NCBI RefSeq assembly: GCF_954871325.1
Contig: NC_088779.1
Location: forward strand, 28,072,869-28,136,868
Direction of reading: 5' to 3'
DNA length: 64,000 nt
DNA from: Gordionus sp. m RMFG-2023
Lineage: Eukaryota > Nematomorpha > Gordioida > Chordodea > Parachordodidae
Made by a program: the position numbers and the translations under genes. The notes beneath the pieces were generated by a model that was given only the letters and a program-made list of their open reading frames with translations, was not told where the DNA came from and ran no database searches. Below, one piece after another: positions 24,100 to 38,000 of this stretch. How positions within the stretch are numbered: the stretch's first letter is position 1; every line of letters starts with the position of its first letter.

Positions 24100-27000
24100 A
24101 TGGTAGTACCCAAATCACTAAAGGTAGACATTGTAAACTATGTTCTGATTGTGATTTTTGGGATCAGTTCTTGGATCAGTGTTAATAGTGTATGGGTGGA
24201 GTTACCTGTTTTTGTGAATGCTCTCCCAGAAAAATGGGCTCTTCCCTCCTACTTTTCTATAATTATCCAATTAGCTAACCTAATCATTCTCCTATCAACA
24301 GCTGGTTTCAACCTATTCAAAAAATACAGATCTCATCGGTCATCCACTTTAATGATAGATATCAACAACAACATCATTAATGAAACTAAGGTATAAAATA
24401 CAGTACAATAATGATGGGAATATTTGGGGACCAACACTCTTCAAATTTAATGTTTCTACCCCCCACCCCTCCCACATTTTGCCATAATTTGGATAAATAT
24501 CAGCCCTATAAAAGTACCATTTGCTTGCTTGGAAATAACTGATTTTTTTTTCTTTCAATTATATAGTTCCATATTAAATTAAAGTAATTAAGTTTAAAAA
24601 GAATCTCTTATTCTAGTATTGTTAAATGGATAACTCAATGTTTCCAGAAAAATAATACGCAAGCCTGAAGATTTTACTCATAGATGTCCAAACTAGTGAA
24701 GACATTGAGTTATTGGTTTAAATCGAGGTGTTTAACAACACTTACTATTATTAATTTTTTTGTTTTGAAAATTTTGAATTTAAAATATTATTAATTATTT
24801 TCTAACAAGCATTAGAGTTAAGGTTAATATTTGAAAAAAAAAATATTAAATAACCTTGACAATGACAAATTCAATTTTAATCGAAAGGTCAGAATAAATA
24901 AACATATTTTCATTTTATATGTAATGTCATAAAAAAACATCTTATTAATATTTCTTTATTTTATATTTTCATAATAAAATGAAACCTGAGCTAAACAATA
25001 GGTCCCCCAACCCCTTTTGGGGGTTTTTCTTTTTATTTATGAACTCTAAATTATAATATCATTCTTAAAATTTTCTCAGTGACCTTCAGGCCCTAATACA
25101 CAGGCATTTTAATTTTTATATACTCGGGTCTGGACTAAATTTTTTTAAAATAAAATACCAGGCCTGGGCCATATATTTTTTTTAAAACCAAATATTTTAA
25201 AACGCCATTATTAGCTATTAAAATTGAAAATAAATATAATATATTTATCCGGGCTGGGCCTTGAAAATTGTAACTGTACAGGTCTTTAATATTTTTTAAA
25301 TAATGCTTCAAATAAACATAATTTTACAAAATTTCTTTAATATCACAGAGACATTCCAATATCAACTGGCACGCTTCGGCTATATATGCTGTACTAATAC
25401 TTCAACTCTCGGTCGTTATGGCTACCCCATTCCGCTGGGACCAGTTGACTTTGGTAGCCGGTTCGTCTCGCAGCGTCTCCCTGTTAATCCTGCTATTTTT
25501 CATGGCCCTGGCCAACTGCTCTTCCAGCATCCTGTTCATGCCTTTCATGTCAACTTTTCCTGCCCCGGCTTACGTGACAGCCTATTACCTGGGATCCGGT
25601 CTGAGTGGACTCTTGCCCAGTTTTCTCTCTCTCGCTCAGGGCATAGGTGGTAGTCCATCTTGCGTTAATTCTACGACTGGTAATACCAAAACAAAAATTT
25701 ATTCATTAGAACCTAAATAAGATGGTTTTTTTTTCTTGTTCATATTTTAAACAGGGCAACTTTTCACTATCAATTTAATGAATTGGGAGTCCACTATAAT
25801 TGTATTTTAGAGATAATGACTATGAAACTCCAAAATTTTAATTTAAAAAAAAACTCATGATGTTCGGAGGACATTTTGGGCCACAAAATTGAATTTACTT
25901 TTTATAGAAATGAATGGTCATAACTTATATTTACATTACACGCACAACCTGTCGATCACACGTCAAGCCGACAATCACACATTTCGAGTACCATCTACCT
26001 TGAAGCCTCGTTTTGGTATTTCGACATTCTTCGGGATCATACTGGCTGTTTTGTTAATATCCGCCTTTGCATTTTACGCGCTGAGTTGGCGCCGAATCAT
26101 AGAAAGGAGGCTCAGAGTGGCGAATTTCACGGAGACTGCCTCGGAATCGAAAGACATGAACGATGTCAATTTTCAATCTTCCGAAAAATCCATCAAAAGT
26201 TTTTTAAACTACAAACTTATCCTAATAATTTTTTTTTACAATTTAAATTTAATAGTGGGAGATGATAACCAACAACTCGTGCCCGAAATTTCTACATCAA
26301 TCAATCGAATCAATTCACCGTCATCCGATCAAGTACCCGTCAATACCCACACCTCTTCGACAGCAGTTTCATATAAATTTGGCCCCGATGGTCAGCGGGT
26401 GCCAACGACTCTCACTTGCTCTATCCTACTCTTCCTATTGGCTTGCCTAAGCGCTCTCGATAATGGGGTAACCTATAAATTAAAAATAGCTAACGAAACC
26501 TTTTTTTACGCTTACCTCATTTATTTGATCGATAGTTTGATTAATTTACTTGCAAAAATTTACGTTTATTCAAGTTTGGGCATAGAGCTTAATTTCGTTT
26601 TTATAAATATTTAAATCATTGGCTATCGTTAGCTATTCAATTGAAGTAACAAAATTATTCAAAATAAACATATTTTATTCCCTAAATTATCTTATTCAAG
26701 GTAATTCCATCTATCCAGTCCTACGCCGCCTTGCCTTACGGCAACATGGCTTTCCATTTATCCGTATCGCTTTCGAGTCTCTCAAACCCGCTGGCCTGTT
26801 TTATGGCGTTTTTTAGGCCCCTAGCGTTAGGCGCTAAGCATTACTATTTTTTGGCCGGGATCTGTGCCTTACTATCGTCCATTATTTTGGGATTTGCGCT
26901 CAAAAGTCCCCACCCTCCATTGGCCGGAACGCTCGCAGGAACTGTGCTGACGGTTTTCCATTCTTTTTTTTTGTGGAATATTTTTTTAAAAAATTAATTG

Positions 27001-28813
27001 GGGGAGATCGAAAAAATACACTATACGTTTTTTTAATGATATTGGTTTCAGACTTGGACTTAATCTCCCATTTTGTTAATTTGAAATCGTTTTAAAACGC
27101 TATTCGAAGAATCGGCCTAGATAATTCCATACCGAATCGATAACTTTTCGACCCGACCTTTTTATTGATAAAATTTTGCATACTGGGAGAACATCACTAG
27201 AAGGCATCGAATCCAAAAATTTTACTCCTATTATCCATAGTTCCTGAAATATTAGTAATGAAAAAATGACATTTTTATTAAAATAAGTTAAAAATAATGG
27301 TGCTTAAAATAAAGATTATATAATTTTATAGCAGCCATAAGGCATTTTTAGGTAAATATTAAGAATCTTTTAAAAATAATATATGTTGTGGTTATAATTT
27401 ATGTTGTAAATTTTAATCGCTTTACGAATTTCTTTCAATTTAATACTTTTATTACTCACTTGCGTTATATATATTTGTAAGAAAAATTTTAATCATTACG
27501 ATTTTAAAAAAATAATAAATTAAATTTTTTGAAAAATAACGCTATAAAATATCGCATTTTTGTTAAAAATTATTTTTTTAAATGACTTTTTATATTTTTA
27601 AATATAAAATTCGATTTTTTAGCATTAATATCATGAAATGAGGTTTTTTAGCTGCGGTTATAATCATTTTTTCTTGTAAAATATTTTTTATTTTCTAAAA
27701 TTATTTTATTCGTTGATTGACTCATTATTGTTAATATATTATGTTTTTGGTACGAAAGGGAGATCTGGTGTCGCTAGATAAATAAAAGAATTTTGCTGGT
27801 CATTTAGGATGAAGAGAATTTATTTTTTATTTCATCTCTACTGACATCCACTTTTAGCACAAATCATAACATTCAATTCGTTTTTTTTACACAGGTCGCC
27901 ACAATATCCTCATAATTTCATCTATTAACAGATACTCAATCAAAATGTCCTCCCATAGATTTACTATCTCCACAATAAATGCCGGCGAATTAGAATATAT
28001 TTTATTGAGCTTAGTTAAACCGATCGGAAAACTACGTGAATTTTTTGCATCCCAGTCATTGAGGTCTTCTCCTTTCTTTCTTTCTTTCTTTCTTTTGGTA
28101 TGGTGGCATAATAAAATTACATTTTACACTCTTCCGCAAATTTATAAAATTTTACCATGTGCTAGAAAGAATGGCATTCCGCTTGAACACCAAATTCGAT
28201 ATCATGGTAACAAACATTGATCAAGTTTTTTTTACTATTTTTTTTGTTGCGCTGCTGAAATAAGAAAAGTAATAAAAAATTTCGTGGTGTGTCGAATTGT
28301 TTTTTTTTAAATGAATCATTTTGGATTCTATTTTTTTCGAATGATGTACTCTCAGTATGCAAGATTTTGTCAATTAAGAAGGTTGGGCAGAAAAGTCCGC
28401 GATTTTATATGATATTCCCTCCCCCCTCCCCCATAAAAGGTGGAATTGGTGAGATTTTCTGACAGCCTACTCGGATTGATATAAAATGATTTACCTGTGA
28501 ATAACTTATGATATTATTAGCACTCTCAAAGGTCGGTTTTATTAGCTGTTAAATATTTTTCTCGTTTCATTTTTTAAAAATTTTTTCTATTCATTTTTTA
28601 ATATTAAAATATTAGGTTGTTCTGTGGATCGTTTTGGAAACGCTGTTTTCGTACATCAAAGTAAGTTTAGCTAGCGAATTCCACCGGAAGGGCAAAAAAT
28701 GGCTGATGTGGCACGGAATTTGCACTCAATTGGGTTCGGCTCTGGGGGCCTTCCTCATTTTCGTCATGATCAATTATCTCAAGCTGTTTAAATCTAGCAA
28801 AGCTTGTGTTTAG
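24100..28813 (+). CDS. riboflavin transporter (SLC52/RFVT family), five exons
   Basis: Plasma-membrane vitamin B2 uptake carrier. Exons: 24100-24390, 25349-25679, 25908-26467, 26701-26952, 28616-28813, giving about 543 residues. All junctions are GT-AG and the phases agree (0, 1, 0, 0). Exon 1 carries the family's N-terminal signature ([17 protein letters not shown], then [13 protein letters not shown]). Exon 2 encodes [13 protein letters not shown] and [19 protein letters not shown]. Exon 3 holds an N-glycosylated loop, a TM and a long hydrophilic linker. Exon 4 begins [20 protein letters not shown] and contains SNPLACF. Exon 5 contains [20 protein letters not shown] and ends after the last TM. 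Vertebrate RFVTs are about 445-470 aa; the extra length is in the central linker. Within exon 3, 26199-26255 (57 bp, GT...AG) may be a small in-frame intron, which would give 524 aa. The fourth donor (ACG|GTTTTC) is weak. Introns 1 and 4 are long, and intron 1 holds two MITEs. Confidence 0.9.
24614..24743. mobile_element. TAGTGTTGTTAA-family MITE in transporter intron 1
   Basis: It starts TAGTATTGTTAAATGG and ends GGTGTTTAACAACACTT. Internal motifs ACTCAATGTTTCCAGAAAA and GCCTGAAGATTTTACTCATA match the copy at 37732-37929. It is shortened relative to that copy; no clean target duplication. Confidence 0.7.
25069..25295. mobile_element. GGCCCGGGC-family MITE in transporter intron 1
   Basis: The element is about 25077-25287, starting CAGTGACCTTCAGGCCC and ending GTACAGGTCTTT. 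Flanks AATTTTCT and AATATTTT agree at 6 of 8 bases. It contains CCAGGCCTGGGCC and CCGGGCTGGGCC patches around CATTATTAGCTATTAAAA. It ends about 60 bases before exon 2. Confidence 0.7.
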
Positions 28814-29560
28814 AAGAAAAATGAAACTAAAAATTACTATGCCACTATCTTGGGTATCATTGGACTGATCTCTATCTATTATATGACCATATTTCAGATG
28901 AGTCAACAATATAAAAGAAATCTTATGGAATGTCGTAGGAGTTAGAACATTCCAATATTTACAAGCCACTCATATACTCGATGAGGTCTCTTCTATCGCT
29001 TATTTGTGAAGGTTATATTATAATATATATTTTATCGATAATTGTGTTTATCTGTTTTTATTATTCTAAATTTTGGCCCTGATACAAATAATTATATAAT
29101 TTACTTCTACGAAATCATACTATATAAATTCATTGCGAATTATATTATATTTCTATCATATATTAAACCTGCATAAACAAATTTTTATAATTCCTAGTCC
29201 CTTTGCATTTGATCATCTTCATACAAAACGTATGTAATTTTTATTAAATATTATAGCGATTTATTTTAAAAATTATTATTTCAATTTTACTTTTTTTTAA
29301 GAAACATCGAGTCAAAACATCCTTTTTTTATATAAATTGTGTGATATTATATTTATTGTCTTATCTTATTCGCTCTATAAAAAATATTAAAAAATGACTT
29401 ATAAAACATAATTTTATTATTTTTTATCTGACCAAATATTTTTTTTTTAAAAATATATTATACATATTTAATATATTATATTTTATTATTATACTTATAA
29501 TTGCGTGATAAAGTAAATAAAAAAACAAATTATTTTCATTAAACTTAATTTTATCTTCAT
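28814..29560. other. intergenic, 3' of the transporter
   Basis: AT-rich; it includes the transporter 3' UTR. The minus-strand open frame at 28667-28969 is the antisense of exon 5 and its downstream sequence, not a gene. Confidence 0.4.
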
Positions 29561-29561
29561 A

Positions 29562-29650
29562 GGTGTAGCCAGGATTTTCTTATGAGAGTGGGGGATTAGG
29601 TGGAAATTTCTCTTATAAATTTTATTGGAGGTCTTAGGGCCACTAAGTAT
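29562..29650. mobile_element. terminal fragment of the GGCGTAGCCAGGATTTT element family
   Basis: CATAGGTGTAGCCAGGATTTT at 29562 matches the inverted end at 44176-44196 (AAAATCCTGGCTACGCCTAT). It is followed by a G-rich stretch, as in the other copies. The opposite end was not found, so this is a lone terminus or a truncated copy. Confidence 0.5.
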
Positions 29651-30106
29651 ATGCTATTTTCTTTCTAGTAATTTATATCATGGTTAGAGGTAACTAGTAA
29701 CTAAAATGAAGTATAAAATGACAACTTTTTTTTTTTTATATATAATTTTTTATCCTTATTTTTTTTAAAGTTGGTAGTTTTCGAGATCCTAACACTTTTA
29801 AAGAAAAGGAAAAGGTTTAAATGATCTATGATCCAATATGAACTTCATTTTCAAACGTCAAAAATTTTAGTTTCTTTTGGTTGGAACACACTTCGATTAT
29901 AAAGCCACGTGAAAAAAGTATGGAAGCATTGGCATTGTAGAATTTCTCTCATATAATAAGATCCTTTAATAATATCTTGACATCTTAAAATAAATGTATA
30001 TACATATTTATTATATAATAATCGAAAGGTTTTAGGTTTTTTTAAAAAAAAATTATTCCATACTTTAAAATCCCAAGAGATAAATATCATTTACTTAGCT
30101 CAACCG

Positions 30107-30228
30107 TCATTTTGTTTTGATACTACTTTCAAACGTTTGCAGAGAAATTTTAGTCGGCACATCTTGCTTTATTCCCATTCCAACTAATATGAGTTTAATG
30201 GGTTTTTGAATCAGGAATTCTATCATAC
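30107..30228 (-). pseudogene. paralogous coding block, unit 1 copy (possibly GST-like)
   Basis: Minus-strand peptide: MIEFLIQKPIKLILVGMGIK, then QDVPTKISLQTFESSIKTK and a stop at 30107. An acceptor (ACAAG) precedes it. The partner at 47770-47945 differs in length by exactly one codon within the conserved part, as expected for sequence once under coding constraint. The segment KPIKLILxGMGI..DVP resembles the glutathione S-transferase N-terminal fold (EPIRLILAxxGxxxEDV), but the following residues do not fit well, so the family is a guess. A second shared block lies at 29850-29960. This copy ends earlier than its partner and may be dead. Confidence 0.35.
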
Positions 30229-30361
30229 CTTGTATTAAATAAAGGGTTGTTTTATATTGTCCAGGGTTATTTATTAAATATAACCAGTTATTGTAATAAT
30301 TTTGACAATTATTTTCTTATTGTTTGTGAATATATACGAATATTTTAGGATTATTAGGTTC

Positions 30362-30637
30362 TAGTGGAAAAGGTCAACGGTTTCGACCGATGAAAAAATT
30401 ATATAAGGTCATGGTCCGGACAGATCCGATGCACTCCCAGACCGAACAAAGGTCTTTAAAAAAGATTGATTAAGACCGTGGTCCTTATTTTTTTATTTGT
30501 TTATAAGTAAAAATATTTATTTGAAAAGCTTACGGTTTATATTGCAAAATAAAAAATAAACTAATTCACAAAATTTAAAATAACTCCTCTAGAAAAAATA
30601 AAATATACAAAAAGAACCGAACCTTTGACTTTTACTA
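30362..30637. mobile_element. GGTCMRCGGTYY-family MITE
   Basis: It starts TAGTGGAAAAGGTCAACGG and ends GAACCTTTGACTTTTACTA, imperfect inverted repeats. Inner motifs GACCGTGGTCCTTATTT and AATTCACAAAATTTAAAATA recur in the copy at 47280-47732. The two copies sit at different positions of the duplicated units, so they inserted independently. No target duplication preserved. Confidence 0.6.
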
Positions 30638-32018
30638 ATAAACAATTGCAAGAAATATCTCTTTTTTTTATTAATTTTAAGCGAATCAAATTAAAATTTT
30701 AAATTACAAGCTTAAATTAATTTTTTTTATAGATAGGGTATAATTTAAAATATAAACTCAATTTCGTACGGTTTTTAACTTATTTTGTTGGTCTCATCAA
30801 TATAGAATTACTATTGATATCATTGTATGTACATTGGTTATATATATAACCACTAGAATAGTAACAGGAATAAGGATCTGACCTTATCCTAAATTATCTT
30901 ACATTTATCTTAGAAAGGATTTCATTTTCCTCTGATTAAATTTAAAAATAATTATCCATAAAATAATCAAATTCTAATGGCTATATATACATCATAACCA
31001 ATGTACTACAATCATATCAAGAGGAGATATGCTATACACTGGTTAAATCGGGTCTTATAGTTATAAAATTAGTATCATAAATGTATTTTAAAGTTCTATA
31101 ACTTATCTATAAAAAAAAATAATATTTAAATTTTTTTTAAAAATAATTTTTTAATAAACTTGATTGCTAAAAATAAAATTAAATTAAATACCTTGTACAT
31201 TTTATTTTTATACAACATTTAATCAATAGCAAGATAGTTACAAGATATATACAAATTCTTTTGATATACAAAACTTTTATCAGAACTTTTTACTAAATAT
31301 TGTATTTATCATTAATAATGTTAGATCTGTGAGTTTAAAGAATGATAAATTATTTAACTGTTAAATGTAAAATCCAAATGGTTAAATCATTTAAAAATTT
31401 TAGCTTCTAAAAAATAATGTAAGCAATACTTTCATCGTCTAAAATCTTTTCTTAACGTCTATATGTCCAAAGGTATATTAGATTAAATTAATATAATTGA
31501 ATTATGATAAAACTAAATAATATTTCTATATAATTATACTTAGTTGTTGTTCAGTAACTGTAACTAATTATATTTTTAGGTTGGGGACTACAAAAGTAAC
31601 TAGTTATTTTTTAAAATATATCAAATTTTATTATAATATTAAAACTCATCTTTATAAATGTATGATTGCGCACTCTTCCCGCTCTTTGTAAACTCTTTAT
31701 GAATTACAATAAACAAAAGTAAAATAACTGAATTTTATCCCATTTTTTTGACGCACCTTCTGGTTACGATTTACTAAACTCTGTTAATGAAATTATGGAA
31801 CAAGATTTTGTATAATATATAAATTGATAATTGATTGCACCTTCGTTAGAAACCTATTCCTGTAAATCTTAAAACGGGATTTAGTTCTAGGAAGCTTTTC
31901 GGTTACTTAGATTTGTCTTGGGTTTCTTAAAACTTTTGCTTTTGGGCTCCGAATTAAAAATAATAAATACTCTACGTTCTACATTTAGATGTACAGTAAT
32001 ATCTCTCTCGGGGATTAA
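30638..32018. other. intergenic / 3' region of a GPCR gene
   Basis: AT-rich. The C-terminal exon of the minus-strand receptor should lie here if the splice donor at 32092 is used, but no convincing exon was found. Confidence 0.35.
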
Positions 32019-32092
32019 TTATTTATTCATATGCGCCAGGTTAAGAATTCCCAAATAAAATGGCGCCATATTATAGATATATATATATATGC

Positions 32093-35000
32093 CTGATCGG
32101 AATAAACTGTTGGAGATATAAATGAACACATTTAGAACGGCGATCGAATGGGCCACCTGAACTGTGCTAGCGTGCACCGTTGCTGGAAGCTCGTTGCGGT
32201 AATCGCATATCAATATAAGTGTGTATTGTCCCCATAGTAAGAAGACTAAACCGAAATGGGCAAACAGCGTTCGAGCTAGTTTAAGTTCTTGATTCAACCG
32301 TCTTTTACTCATTGAAACGTGAGCCTTGAAATACAAGGGATTCGTTGGTTTTGGTGCGGGTATCCCGATATTACTTTTTGTATCTTTACAATTTTCCTGA
32401 AAGTGATGTTTTTCGTGAGTTTCCAGGCCTTGTCTAACTTTTCGGACATGTAGGAAAAGCATGACGTAGAAATAAAATATCGTGATCATAGGAACATAAA
32501 CGTAGACTACAGAGAAATAAAGGGTGTAACCAATGGAGTACGTTCTATCCCATATACAGATCATAGCTTTGAGGTCATAAACGTTCCTTCCCCAACCGAC
32601 CTTTTGTTTAAAAAATAAAAATAAATCGATAATTCATAAGATATATATATCTTTCTTACTAATGATGCGGATAATCAGGTGATACCTAGAGGTGATATTC
32701 TATGAACACATGTTTAAAATCCTATTTTTAAAACAAAAAAAACGCGCTTCATATACTTAACTCGTATTTTTTATTGAAATTCAATCCAGCATCATGTGTA
32801 TTAGAAGAACATGACAGACAACCTTATTTCAAAAAATTTCCTGATCAGAACAAAATCGATTTTTACCGGTCCAAACCTCCCTTATGTTCAGCTGTTAATA
32901 AAAATATTTTTTTTCACACCTAGGTCCGACCTAATTTTTTATGAATGGAATTTAGGAAATACATCTCAAAATACTTTCTCCTTCATCAAATTTATAAAGG
33001 TTTTTTTTGTATATTAGATTTAATATAATCAGCCATATCCCGAATACTTTAATAATTACAAACAAAATATTTTGACCCATTGTTTGGTAACAATGTAAGA
33101 TTAAAAGGTAAATCAATTTTAATCAAGTATTATATATTCGCAGTGGTAGAGTATTATTGAAATTTAAATTTTAATTATTGACATATCCCATTTTTTTACT
33201 TGTTAACTGGAATCATATTCCATCATATGTGTAGTGTTCTGACTTATGTATCTCAATGGATTTGAATTTAAAATTTTTTTAATAATAACCTATGAATAAG
33301 AGCCTACGAATAATTAATAAAAAAAAACATGTTTAATATGTAAAACAAAGAACTATTGCAAATTACATAATAGTGAGGACTGTCTCTAATATAGTAAATG
33401 ACTTTTGGCTTTATTGCAATTTTAATTTTATTTCTTTAATTGTTTAAATTGTCAAATAAAGTTTACTAATTCTTTAAAATTATCAACGGCATCTTACTTT
33501 CAATAAGGTAGCTGCAATAAATACAAATATTCATTTTTATATTTAAAAATAATCAATCAAAATTATACAGCTCAAAAGTGCCTCACAGAAAAGCTCGAAC
33601 TTCCCCCGGGTGTAGATCATCCATTCCCAAATTTTTTTTTTAGAAAAAATAAATACTGTTTGTAAAGGTATATAATATTTTTATGTGTAGCATATGAAAG
33701 TTAATAAGTAGTATAAAATAAGATATTATTTATTAAATATTATAATGTAGTTTTAATTTTATTGACGTTCGTCTATTTGGGCTAGCATGCCTCCCGGGTC
33801 TCCCCTACTTATATTTTAAATTTAATAATATATTAAAAATTTCTTTTGTATTACATTTGGCGAAATTTGAAGCATAAATGCCATGATCCATATTAGGATA
33901 CAAGTGATGATGGTAGATTTCCATCTTGCGTTATCGACAAAGGTCGCGTGATAACGGATAGAAAGATATCTAAATTTATTTATTTTTTGAAATATAAAGA
34001 AAAAAGATATATCACTATCTATTTATTTTGAAACCCTTTAAATGTAAGCCTTAAAATTTAATCATATATTAGATAGTTAAGATATCTATACCTTGCAACA
34101 AAAAAAAATATTTACCTTACGGTTAAGCCGTCTCATTAAAATTTTAAACTCAAAAATACGTTTTTATCACGATGATGTAAAAAAAAATATTTATGTTCGA
34201 TTAATCGTCTAGAATTTACCTCCTCTCTCAACCTATTAGTAAATTTTTTATTTCATATTTTATTACCATTGAGGCCTAGGAGCTTGTCAGACCGGGGTAC
34301 TAGGACAATTTATATCATTAATATAATCTCTAGTGAAAATTTATTTTTACGTTAAAAATCCTATTACTATCGACCCCACCTTTTATTTACTCATGATTGT
34401 CAAATACATCTACCCAGTCCGAGCGACAATAAGTAAGGAATATATAAAAGAAGCTAAGGAAATGTTTTTTTAAAGATGATAACCGAATGAAATGATACCT
34501 AAATTCAAAAAACGATTAATCACACTCGATATCAATATGAGAAATCGTGTTGCGATTCATGAAGTATAGCAAACTTGATATTTTATCCAAGAAAATATCA
34601 GGCAAACCTGAAGATTTTGCTTATAAATGGCACGAAACTTTGGACATGTATTAACGAAATCTCGAGCTTTATGTAATATTTTTATAGTTTTTAAAATCGA
34701 CCTCAAATCGAGCCATTTTACAACCAGTACTTCTCATGTATGTTTTTATTCTTGTTAAAGAAGAAAACGTTTTTTCATTGGTAAAAATAAATGTATAAAA
34801 ATTTTAAACATTAGTAGGAAAATAGTCTCAAGTGCGAATTATTCGAGGCGGCATATATAGCATTTCTGGAATATTATCAACCATATCAAAACATTTTACA
34901 CCATCGCATTCAGCTAGTAATGCATCATTATATACTTTAAACATCCTCACAATAAAAAATCTACCAAATTATTTGCCCTATCAAAATTTGAAATAGATTC

Positions 35001-38000
35001 GAGGAAGGCTTCTGTGGTAATAATATTTGTAGATTTGTAAGTGCTGCCTGATTAATTAAGAACCTTTCATTCATTTAAGTTATTAAAGTATTCAAGTAGG
35101 GGATAAAGAGATTTATTCTAAATTTTTTAAATTTATTTTCGTTTGAAGGCATCTGGAATTGAAGCGGTAAATGTAAAAAATGGTCTTTTTTTTAATCCTT
35201 TCATGATGATTTATTTTTATAAAAAAAATTCTTTAAAAGTAAAAAGAAAACTGTTTTTATAAATATAATAATCAGAAATAATTAGTTTTATAATTATAAA
35301 TATAATATCTATAAAACATAAATTATTATATTAAAAGCTTAATAGCTATTATTAAAATATAGATGGTCTTTTAAAATATCTCAGTATATATTTTACGATG
35401 ACATTAACAACATCACATTAATAAGCGATTACAATTATTAACTAGTTAGCAGATGCCACAAATAGTTCATGTTGTGATTCCCACATTTATGATTTTTTTT
35501 GGACTATTAAAATAAATATATTATGGCTTTTTTATTTTTAAATTACCAATTTTTGAAAATATAATGAGAATAAACGAAGCATTAATGTTAATTGAATTCG
35601 ATTTACATAGGTTAAAATCTTTTTAAATTTTATTAGTTGGCAACTGACTTAGAAAATATCGTTAGCAACGCAATCCCCATATTTCTTAATCATATCTTTG
35701 AGGGTTACTTTGTAATTCATTCTATAGGTAGGAGAACTGGGGGATAATATAGGATATATAATAAGAATTTAAATTTTTTTTATATATTATTAAAAGTATA
35801 TATATAACGTCATGTATTTACAGTAAATAAGGTAGAATTGAAAATTATAGCTATGGAAACCTATTTTCCAATAAATTATCTAATCTTTAAATTTTCTTTC
35901 CAATACTATCCTCTTAAAATTCCTAATTTTTGTGTTATTCATTATAATTTATAAACCACCCCTTACTTAACTAAAAAATTTCAAATTTTGCATTGGGTTA
36001 TTAGACAAGTTAATTAAAATATTTTTATAATTTTTTTTCCTCACATTCTAATATAAGTTTTTCTTCAAACATCCTTATATCTAGGATATGTTTTAACAAA
36101 AAAAACTTTGTATAATTTACAGTTATCAATTCGCGACTTTATTGGAATATATTCTTTGGCAAAAATCAGATTATTAAAATGCTTAATAAAATTAGCAAAT
36201 GAATGGGCTATTTCCAACTCTAAATCAATTTGGAGTTCTCCACGTAGGAAATTGTTAACTGTGAGAAACGGTTTTAAAGTTTAGATTCAAATATAAGAAA
36301 AGGTAGGTAATTCATAATATTATAAGCATGAATATTTAGTTATTCGAAAAATTTATATGAACAATTTGATGAAATCAAAATGCAAAAGTTAAGCATATTA
36401 AACTTATGAGTTGTAAATTTTTTTGCTCAAAAATTGCTCCATTTCAATTTTTATTAGAATAATTTATTTAAATAAATGCAAAATTAAAAAGATAAATGGC
36501 TATTATTATCATTAACTTATATGATATAAAGAGATAATCGCTATTTAATTTTTTAGGAAATAAAAATTCCAACTGAATAAAAATGATATTTATTTGCGTT
36601 AACGTCTCCAAAAATTAATATTTCATATAATCTAAATTTTATTATTATATTTACGGGTATATTAGAAACTTTAAATCCACTCCTAGCTTAACTATATTTA
36701 AAATGCTGCACTCCAAGACGAAAGATTTATAGTATATAATAAATTCCACTTCTAGCTCAAAAATATTGAAAAATGACTGGAACACTCTAAATTCTGGAGT
36801 AAAGATATATAGATATACTATGCTATAATATTATAATTATTTTATTTTATTTTTTAAAATTTAAGGGTTACATTTATAAATAAACCTGGTAATTGCGATG
36901 GTTGCATGAGTTAGGATGGATACGAGACATGATGTAACGCACACATTGGCGATTACGCTGCACAATACATGATTCTGGAGAAAGACTTGGTGGCCTATTG
37001 TTAGACCTTTTTTTTGAATAGATAGATATTTTAAATTATTATTAAGTGGTCATTTAGATAATAATTTCCGTTCTTCTTGATTATAGGTTAGGGGTAATAT
37101 TTTAAAATGATAGACACACAAGGTCACTGAATTTCTATATAGGAAAAATTATGGAACGTAGAAAGAGACGGGAAAGGAGATCCTAAGAACATTCTAAGAG
37201 AAGATTTTTGAAAGGTTCTTAAAAAATAATATTAGCATATTTAATTTACATTTATAATACTTATTTTGTTAATTTCTTAATCCCAAGTTTACTAGGCATG
37301 ACTATACATTATTTAATTTTAAACAATATATTATTTTTTTGTAATCAATCAATACTAACATAGTGGTAAAAATTGGTATTATATATAATAAATGTTAGAA
37401 AAGAAAATTGAATAATTGTTTGGAAACGCGTTTTGAAAACGCTCGAAAATTGGAACGGAACAAGAATCATAACAAGAAGAATACGAAGGTTTACCGTTTT
37501 TAAAAAAATAAATTGATTTATATCAAACTAACTTGTCTCTTTCTAATTATTCTATTATATACATATAAAATTTCTAAAAATTGATATTGTTTTTACACTA
37601 TCCAATATAGATGTGGTTGGTGTCTGGTGTTGTTAAAAAGTCCGAAAGCCCAATTTGGGTCTATTTTTAAAAACGGTTCCATTCAGATTAAGCCTGGGAT
37701 CATAGATGGCAGATAGATGTGTTCCTCTATTTAGTGTTGTTAAAAAGGGCTAACTCAATGCTTCATCCCAGAAAATTTGTACCCAAACCTGAAGATTCTA
37801 CTCATGGAAGAAAAAAAAATGTCTAAACCTATATTATCGAAATCTCGAGGTTATAAAATATTTTTCTAACTAAAATATTGAGTTGGCCGTTTTAAAAATC
37901 GGCTCAAAAAGAGCCGTTTAACAACACTACCTCTATTTGCCAAATCTAGAGAATTACATAATATTATTTTGGTTAAAATATTAAGGGTCGTTTTTTTAAA

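Larger units (their letters stand above)
29815..36000. repeat. segmental duplication, unit 1 (left part)
   Basis: It matches 47090-63160 in the same order and orientation. The paired blocks are a small coding block (29850-30228 with 47097-47945), the GPCR TM5-7 exon (32093-32600 with 57379-57892), its flanking intron DNA (32640-33180 with 57930-58560), the TM4 exon (33855-33969 with 58909-59023), intron blocks at 34140-34340 with 59218-61290, at 34480-34540 with 62460-62515, and at 35340-35570 with 62870-63130. The exon copies are well conserved and the intron DNA is diverged by many indels. Confidence 0.8.

Noticed and set aside
28073-28095. Pyrimidine-rich TTTC tract in transporter intron 4
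   Set aside because: It is a short microsatellite; no exon follows it that fits the transporter family.
27945-28220. 91-codon plus-strand open frame
   Set aside because: It lies inside transporter intron 4, includes a TTTC microsatellite and resembles no family.
28667-28969. 100-codon minus-strand open frame
   Set aside because: It is antisense to transporter exon 5, whose sense frame matches the family.
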